Below are positions 12,073 to 16,184 of a stretch of 16,184 bases of DNA, in pieces. The DNA lies in the NCBI GenBank assembly GCA_038324115.1, contig JBBQHQ010000049.1, forward strand, positions 1 through 16,184, in the 5' to 3' direction. The position numbers and the translations under genes were made by a program. Position 1 is the stretch's first letter, and the number at the start of each line of letters is the position of its first letter. The notes beneath the pieces were generated by a model, which did no database searches, had not been told where the DNA came from, and worked only from the letters and a program-made list of their open reading frames with translations. Source of the stretch: Gaiellasilicea sp038324115 (GTDB taxonomy: Bacteria > Actinomycetota > Thermoleophilia > Gaiellales > Gaiellaceae).

Positions 12073-12386
12073 GGCTCCCAATCGACCGCGCCGCGCGCGT
12101 AGATGTGGAAGGCGGCAGCCTCGACGATCGAGAGCGTCCGCGGCCAGCCGGGCGCGGGTGCCCGCTGCGAGACGACCTCGCGGCTCCAGGCCTCGGCGCC
12201 GGTGTAGGCCTCGGCGAGCTCGGCGAGCGTGTACGTGCCTCCGACCCGGCGGCGAAGCTCCTCGAGCACGGCGTTCACCTGGGCGAGCAGCCGGTCGCGC
12301 TCGCGCGGGCCGGCCGCCGCCTCGTCGAGCCGGCGGGTGCCCTCCTCCCACTCGCGCCGTGCGCTCTCGGTCTGTACCTCGGACAC
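12069..12386 (-). CDS. Conserved-looking small protein of unknown function
   Basis: A 105-residue soluble protein I cannot assign to a family with certainty. The first half is a charged helix (ESARREWEEGTRRLDEAA, RERDRLLAQVNAVLEELRRRVG). The second half is more globular, with TYTLAELAEAYTGAEAWSREV and the end WPRTLSIVEAAAFHIYARGAVDWEP. The pattern of aromatic and acidic residues in the last 25 positions looks like a conserved domain end. GTG at 12386 is ten bases behind the DUF501 stop. The frame is open further upstream only across DUF501. It lies between the DUF501 gene and the 84-residue membrane protein gene, whose start it overlaps (GTGA), so it is part of the eno-ftsB series. Confidence 0.72.
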   Translation of the reverse strand: MSEVQTESARREWEEGTRRLDEAAAGPRERDRLLAQVNAVLEELRRRVGGTYTLAELAEAYTGAEAWSREVVSQRAPAPGWPRTLSIVEAAAFHIYARGAVDWEP

Positions 12387-12396
12387 CGCGCGGATG

Positions 12397-12903
12397 CTAC
12401 TCAGCGTCCGCGGCGACCGTGCAGCACCGCTCCGGCCAGAGCGGCTCGAGCTCGGCGAGGACCCGCTCCCCCAGCTCGTAGCCGGGCCGGGCAAGGGCGT
12501 AGGCGGCGTGGGCGTGCAGGCACTTGAGCCGCTGCGGGTTGGCGCTGCCGCCGATCCCCAGCTCGAGCGAGGAGCCTGCGTCGGCGCCCGTCCGGCCCCC
12601 GGCGAGCTCGCGTCGGACGGCACGCTGCTCGGCGGTCGCGCGCTCGAGGTCGGTGGCGAGCCCCTCGTCCTCGGCGAGCGCCGCACTCCAGCGCTCGACC
12701 CCACCGGCGGCCTCGAGCCGCGAGACGGCCGCGACGAGGTGTGGGCAGGTGAGGTAATAGGTGGTCGGGAACGGCTCGCCGCCGGCGTCGTACGGCTCTT
12801 GCTCGGTCACCGCGGGCGCCCCGAACGGGCAGCGGCGAGCGACGCGGCGGAACGTGCGCGGCGGGCGGCCTAGCTGACGCTCGACGAGGGCACGGTCATC
12901 CAT
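12397..12903 (-). CDS. DUF501 family protein
   Basis: A 168-residue protein with the DUF501 pattern: FRRVARRCPFGAPAVTEQEP near residues 18-37, EPFPTTYYLTCPHLVAAVSRLEAAGG at about 43-68, and a C-terminal half with NPQRLKCLHAHAAYALARPG. The last block is also typical of the family, as is a cysteine-rich end (CCTV). The function is not established. The family is characteristic of actinobacteria and commonly lies next to the FtsB-like septum gene and enolase, as here. ATG at 12903 overlaps the ftsB stop by eight bases (ATGGATGA), so translation is coupled. Confidence 0.92.
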   Translation of the reverse strand: MDDRALVERQLGRPPRTFRRVARRCPFGAPAVTEQEPYDAGGEPFPTTYYLTCPHLVAAVSRLEAAGGVERWSAALAEDEGLATDLERATAEQRAVRRELAGGRTGADAGSSLELGIGGSANPQRLKCLHAHAAYALARPGYELGERVLAELEPLWPERCCTVAADAE

Positions 12904-13309
12904 CCCCGCCGATCGTAGCCTCGCCCTTCGTGGCGGCCCGGCTCGCGCGGCGCCACTCGGCGATCCCCTTGACGACGAAGAGCCGCTCGCCGGGACGGAC
13001 GTAGCCGTTCAGCCGCGCCTCCCGCTCGAGCGCCTTCCGGGTCGAGTTGTGCTCGAGCCGAGTCTGGAGCCGCGAGCGCTCCTGCCGGAGCTCGCTCACC
13101 TCGGCCGCGCGCTCCCCGACCGTGGCGCGCGTCTCGAGGTAGCTCGAGATCGGCCGGTAGTAGAGGAAGCCGACGAGCCCGAAGACGCCGATCACGCACC
13201 AGCGAAGGAGCACCGCGGCGCCGTGCGGGCGCACGCGCTTGCGCCCGCGCCTTTTCGGCGGGGCGGAGACACGACGGCGCACGTCTGCACGGGGGGCTCG
13301 CTTGGCCAC
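12896..13309 (-). CDS. ftsB: FtsB/DivIC-like septum formation initiator
   Basis: A 137-residue bitopic division protein. It has a very basic cytoplasmic N-terminus (residues 1-30), one transmembrane helix (33-51), a coiled coil (about 56-90, ERAAEVSELRQERSRLQTRL) and the family end motif EREARLNGYVRPGERLFVV. FtsB/DivIC proteins form a complex with FtsL and FtsQ/DivIB that activates septal peptidoglycan synthesis. The length and basic tail fit actinobacterial members. The start is GTG with GGAAGG just upstream (spacing very short, two bases); an in-frame GTG at residue 10 is an alternative. It lies 61 bases after pyk, with a GC-rich palindrome between, and overlaps the DUF501 gene. Confidence 0.9.
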   Translation of the reverse strand: MAKRAPRADVRRRVSAPPKRRGRKRVRPHGAAVLLRWCVIGVFGLVGFLYYRPISSYLETRATVGERAAEVSELRQERSRLQTRLEHNSTRKALEREARLNGYVRPGERLFVVKGIAEWRRASRAATKGEATIGGDG

Positions 13310-13349
13310 GGCCTTCCGTTTCCCCGCCTGGCGCCCGGCTCCTTCCCCG

Positions 13350-13365
13350 GCGGCCGCGCGGCCGC
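13350..13365. repeat. 16-base perfect palindrome between pyk and ftsB
   Basis: The string GCGGCCGCGCGGCCGC is its own reverse complement and lies in the 61-base gap just after the pyk stop. It could form a very stable RNA hairpin, but no T-run follows, so it is not a classic intrinsic terminator. It could act as an attenuator, a processing site or a 3'-end stabiliser for pyk mRNA, or simply reflect base composition. Confidence 0.6.
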
Positions 13366-13370
13366 GCCGG

Positions 13371-14780
13371 TCAGGCCAGCTCGACCTTGATCACGTTCGT
13401 CGTGCCGGGCATGTTCACGGCGGTGCCGGCGGTGATCACGACCCGGTCGCCGCGTACGACGATCCCCGTCGCGCAGGCGGCGTCGATCGATGTCGACCAG
13501 AGCTCCTCGACGTCGGCGGCCTGCGGGATCGAGACCGGCGTCACGCCCCACTCGAGCGCCATGTGCTGGAGCGAGTGCTTGTGGTGGGTGAGCCCGATGA
13601 TCGGCCGCCGCGGCCGCAGGCGGGCGACGGCGGAAGCGGTGCGGCCGGTGAAGGTGGGGACGAGCAGCGCCTTCGCGGCGAGAGCCTCCGCGATGTCGCA
13701 GGCGGCGTTGGACATCGCCTGCCCGATCGTCGGGTGGTCGTCCGCCTCCGGGATCTCGTGCCGGTAGTCCAGGCTCGGCTCGACGGCGAAGGCGATCCGG
13801 TTCATCAGCGCGACGGCCTCGACCGGCCACTCGCCGATCGCCGTCTCGCCCGAGAGCATCACCGCGGAGGTGCCGTCGAGGATCGCGTTCGCGACGTCGG
13901 ACGCCTCGGCGCGGGTCGGCTCCGGCGAGTGGATCATCGACTCGAGCATCTGGGTGGCCGTGATCACGGGCTTCCCACGGTCGAGAGCGGCGTGGAAGAT
14001 CCGCTTCTGCAGGAGCGGCACGTCGGCGGCCCCGATCTCCACGCCGAGGTCGCCGCGGGCGACCATGACGGCGTCCGCCTCGCGCAGGATGTCGTCCAGC
14101 ACCGCGACCGCCTCCGCCTTCTCGATCTTGGCGATCACGTGCGCGGTCGAGCCCGACGCCTCGATCAGCGTCTTCAGCGCCTGCACGTCGGAGGCGGTGC
14201 GCACGAACGAGAGTGCGACGAAGTCGACGCCGAGCTCGAGCGCGAACTGGAGGTCCTCGAGGTCCTTGCGGGTCAGCGAGGGGATGGGCAGCGGGACGCC
14301 GGGCAGGTTGACGCCCTTGTGCGAGGTTACCGTCCCGCCGAAGAGGATCTCGCAGTGGGCGCGGCCGCGGTCGACCTTCTGGACGCGCAGCCGGACGGCG
14401 CCATCGTCGATCAGGACGTCGTGCCCGGGCTGGAGCACCGAGCCGAGCACATCCGGCGCCACGGGCAGGTCGTCGGGCTGGGCCCCGTTCTCGCCCGCAA
14501 TCGTCACGTGCTCGCCGCGCACGAGCTCGACCGGTGCGGCCAGTTCGCCGATCCGGAGCTTCGGGCCCTGGAGGTCGGCGATCAGCGCCACGGGCCGGCC
14601 GACCTTCTCCTCGGCCGAGCGGACGAGCCGCGCGATCTCCGCGTGGTCATCGTGGGTGCCGTGCGAGAAGTTGAGGCGGGCGCCGTCGATCGTCTCCATC
14701 AGCGCGTCGAGCACCGCCGGCTTCGTCGAGGCGGGACCGAGGGTCGCGACGATCTTCGTTCGCCTCGGGTTCACAGCCAT
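13371..14780 (-). CDS. pyk: Pyruvate kinase
   Basis: A 469-residue cytoplasmic glycolytic enzyme that transfers phosphate from phosphoenolpyruvate to ADP. The N-terminus RRTKIVATLGPAS and ARLNFSHG are the standard start of the A domain. LIADLQGPKLRIG leads into the B domain, VIAKIEKAEA holds the catalytic lysine, and VMVARGDLGVEI and ITATQMLESMI are the metal and substrate signatures. The C domain ends VVITAGTAVNMPGTTNVIKV. The length is normal and all core motifs are intact. The ATG at 14780 lies nine bases behind the eno stop, and the TAG of eno forms part of an AGGG ribosome-binding sequence (spacing about eight). Enolase makes its substrate, so the two are adjacent in gene order and pathway. 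Confidence 0.98.
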   Translation of the reverse strand: MAVNPRRTKIVATLGPASTKPAVLDALMETIDGARLNFSHGTHDDHAEIARLVRSAEEKVGRPVALIADLQGPKLRIGELAAPVELVRGEHVTIAGENGAQPDDLPVAPDVLGSVLQPGHDVLIDDGAVRLRVQKVDRGRAHCEILFGGTVTSHKGVNLPGVPLPIPSLTRKDLEDLQFALELGVDFVALSFVRTASDVQALKTLIEASGSTAHVIAKIEKAEAVAVLDDILREADAVMVARGDLGVEIGAADVPLLQKRIFHAALDRGKPVITATQMLESMIHSPEPTRAEASDVANAILDGTSAVMLSGETAIGEWPVEAVALMNRIAFAVEPSLDYRHEIPEADDHPTIGQAMSNAACDIAEALAAKALLVPTFTGRTASAVARLRPRRPIIGLTHHKHSLQHMALEWGVTPVSIPQAADVEELWSTSIDAACATGIVVRGDRVVITAGTAVNMPGTTNVIKVELA

Positions 14781-14789
14781 GCGGGAACC

Positions 14790-16061
14790 CTAGCCGCGCC
14801 CGGCCTTGGGAAACGCCTCCCAGCCCGGATAGACGGCCCTGCCGCCCAGCTCCTCCTCGATCCGGAGCAGCTGGTTGTACTTGGCCACGCGGTCCGAGCG
14901 GGCCGGAGCCCCGGTCTTGATCTGCCCGGTCCCGAGCGCGACGGCGAGATCGGCGATCGTCGCGTCCTCGGTCTCGCCCGAGCGGTGCGACATCACCACC
15001 GTGTAGCCGTTCTCCTGGGCGAGCCGGACCGCCTCGATCGTCTCCGTGAGCGTCCCGATCTGGTTCACTTTGACGAGGATCGAGTTGCCGACTCCCTCGT
15101 CGATCCCGCGCCGGAGGCGCTCCGGGTTCGTGACGAAGAGGTCGTCGCCGACGAGCTGGACGCGGTCGCCGAGATCGCGGGTCAGCTGCGCCCAGCCCTC
15201 CCAGTCGTCCTCGGCGAGCCCGTCCTCGATCGAGACGATCGGGTAGCGGTCAATGAGCTCGGCCCAGAAGGCCGGCATCTCGGCGCCCGTCTTCTCCCGG
15301 CCCTCGAACCGGTAGACGCCGTCGGCGAAGACCTCGCTCGTGGCCGGGTCGAGCGCGATCGCGATCGACCCGCTGTGCCCCGCCCGCTCGGCCGCCTCGA
15401 GAATCGCCTCGATCGCAGCCTCGCTCGACTCGAGATCGGGGGCGAAGCCGCCCTCGTCCCCCACGCCGGTCGCGAGCCCGCGCTCCCCCAGCACGCTCTT
15501 GAGCGCGTGGTAGACCTCGGCGCCGATGCGCAGACCCTCCGCGAAGCTGGGCGCCCCGGCGGGGACGACCATGAACTCCTGCAGGTCGATCGAGTTGGCC
15601 GCGTGGGCGCCCCCGTTGATCACGTTCATCATCGGGACGGGCAGGGTCGTCGCGTCGGGGCCCCCCAGGTAGCGATAGAGCGGCTCGCCCGCGTCGGCCG
15701 CGGCGGCCTTCGCGTTCGCGAGCGAGACGCCGAGGACGGCATTGGCGCCGAGCCGGCCCTTGTTCGGCGTCCCGTCGAGCTCGACGAGCGCACGGTCGAG
15801 CGCCTCCTGGTCGGACGCGTCCATCCCCGCGACCGCGGCGCGAATCTCGGCGACGTTGGTGACGGCCCGGCCGACGCCCTTGCCACCCCAGGCCTCGCCG
15901 CCGTCCCGGAGCTCCACGGCCTCGTGGACGCCGGTCGAGGCGCCGGAGGGGACCGCCGCCCTCCCCCACGCCCCCGAGGTCAGCTGCACGTCCACCTCGA
16001 CTGTCGGGTTGCCCCGCGAGTCGACGATCCACCGGCCCCGTACGTCTGCGATCTCGCTCAT
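14790..16061 (-). CDS. eno: Enolase
   Basis: A 423-residue cytoplasmic enzyme converting 2-phosphoglycerate to phosphoenolpyruvate. All standard motifs are intact: SRGNPTVEVDV, VPSGASTG, GDEGGFAPD, SIEDGLAEDDW and VGDDLFVTNP (metal ligands), ILVKVNQIGTLTET (catalytic lysine) and MSHRSGETEDATIADLAVA. It ends near QLLRIEEELGGRAVYPG. The ATG at 16061 was chosen because it has a strong ribosome-binding site, matches the family N-terminus (MSEIADVRGRWI) and overlaps the stop of the upstream MazG-like gene as ATGA. Frame-open sequence further upstream belongs to that gene. It is followed by pyk after nine bases. Confidence 0.98.
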   Translation of the reverse strand: MSEIADVRGRWIVDSRGNPTVEVDVQLTSGAWGRAAVPSGASTGVHEAVELRDGGEAWGGKGVGRAVTNVAEIRAAVAGMDASDQEALDRALVELDGTPNKGRLGANAVLGVSLANAKAAAADAGEPLYRYLGGPDATTLPVPMMNVINGGAHAANSIDLQEFMVVPAGAPSFAEGLRIGAEVYHALKSVLGERGLATGVGDEGGFAPDLESSEAAIEAILEAAERAGHSGSIAIALDPATSEVFADGVYRFEGREKTGAEMPAFWAELIDRYPIVSIEDGLAEDDWEGWAQLTRDLGDRVQLVGDDLFVTNPERLRRGIDEGVGNSILVKVNQIGTLTETIEAVRLAQENGYTVVMSHRSGETEDATIADLAVALGTGQIKTGAPARSDRVAKYNQLLRIEEELGGRAVYPGWEAFPKAGRG

Positions 16062-16184
16062 CGAAGCTCCTCCTTGGCCTGCTCGTAGTAGTCGTCCTGC
16101 CGCTCCAATCCAAGCTCCCGCCACTGTTCGCCCGCCGCGGCGGCCAGCCCGTCGGCGCGCTCGACCCGGGAGACGAACTTCGCC
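16058..16184 (-). CDS. mazG: MazG-like nucleoside triphosphate pyrophosphohydrolase, C-terminal end only
   Basis: A frame open from the right edge to a TGA at 16058 codes for the last 41 residues of a protein, starting AKFVSRVERADGLAAAAG and ending DDYYEQAKEELR. The KF-x-x-R start and the final x-E-Q-AK helix resemble the C-terminus of MazG, which hydrolyses non-canonical NTPs to NMP and pyrophosphate. In actinobacteria mazG commonly lies immediately upstream of eno, which supports the call. Its stop overlaps the eno start (ATGA), and its last codons carry the eno ribosome-binding site. The catalytic part lies outside the window, so the assignment rests on this short tail and on context. Confidence 0.7.
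   Translation of the reverse strand, partial: AKFVSRVERADGLAAAAGEQWRELGLERQDDYYEQAKEELR
16067..16075 (-). promoter_or_regulatory. Strong Shine-Dalgarno of eno
   Basis: AAGGAGGAG on the minus strand, five bases before the eno ATG at 16061, lying inside the last codons of the mazG-like gene. It fixes the eno start. It contrasts with the many starts in the window that have no such site. Confidence 0.8.

Noticed and set aside
13239..16088. A 949-codon open frame on the plus strand opposite eno, pyk and ftsB.
   Set aside because: It lies antisense to three well-supported genes, and its translation is the low-complexity Arg/Asp/Gly/Val mix expected when the complement of GC-biased codons is read. 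No domain is recognisable.
1..16184. Search for CRISPR repeats, insertion-sequence ends, tRNA or rRNA genes, and phage or plasmid genes.
   Set aside because: None was seen. Gene spacing, base composition and content are uniform and chromosomal throughout.

Overview
The window is a dense, GC-rich bacterial chromosome segment. It is most likely from an actinomycete-type organism, and I would guess class Thermoleophilia, without certainty. The reasons are strong G/C bias at third codon positions, frequent GTG starts, a mycobacterial-style 7Fe ferredoxin, a BldC-type helix-turn-helix protein, DUF501 next to an FtsB-like protein, an enolase gene directly behind a MazG-like gene, and many starts with a TANNNT box a few bases upstream (leaderless mRNAs). 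I see no mobile element, CRISPR array, tRNA or rRNA. There are 23 protein genes, of which the first and last are cut by the window edges. No stretch over about 110 bases lacks a gene.

Layout, left to right. (1) 1-1762 holds small single genes: a partial VOC/glyoxalase-fold protein, ferredoxin fdxA and a degenerate receiver protein (all minus strand), then a DUF309 protein on plus. (2) 1759-9796 is a chain of eight minus-strand genes. In transcription order they are a 79-residue membrane protein, a four-GAF SpoIIE/PP2C phosphatase, a membrane protein fused to a spermidine-synthase-like domain, a glycerophosphodiester phosphodiesterase, an L,D-transpeptidase, a TlpA/CcmG thioredoxin, CcmH and CcdA. 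Most junctions are 4-base start/stop overlaps. (3) 9822-10600 is a divergent pair: a zinc-ribbon protein (minus) and a four-helix membrane protein (plus). (4) 10605-16184 is a second minus-strand series: mazG (partial), eno, pyk, ftsB, DUF501, two unrecognised small genes, then a BldC-HTH/receiver regulator and a PAP2 phosphatase.

How the genes fit together. The last three genes of chain 2 form a thiol-redox and cytochrome c maturation module: CcdA passes electrons across the membrane, and TlpA/CcmG and CcmH handle apocytochrome thiols. It sits behind an L,D-transpeptidase (cell-wall cross-linking) and a lipid-headgroup phosphodiesterase, so the chain has an envelope theme with a signalling phosphatase near its head. 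Series 4 couples glycolysis (eno, pyk) with NTP clean-up (mazG) and cell division (ftsB), an arrangement familiar from actinobacteria.

The most unusual signals are two genes (ccmH and the PAP2 phosphatase) that appear to start at CTG, both within a CTGA string like the GTGA/ATGA junctions around them, and the repeated TANNNT-N6-8-start pattern. I found no convincing new defence or mobile system. This is mostly an ordinary housekeeping region with some unusual gene architectures.
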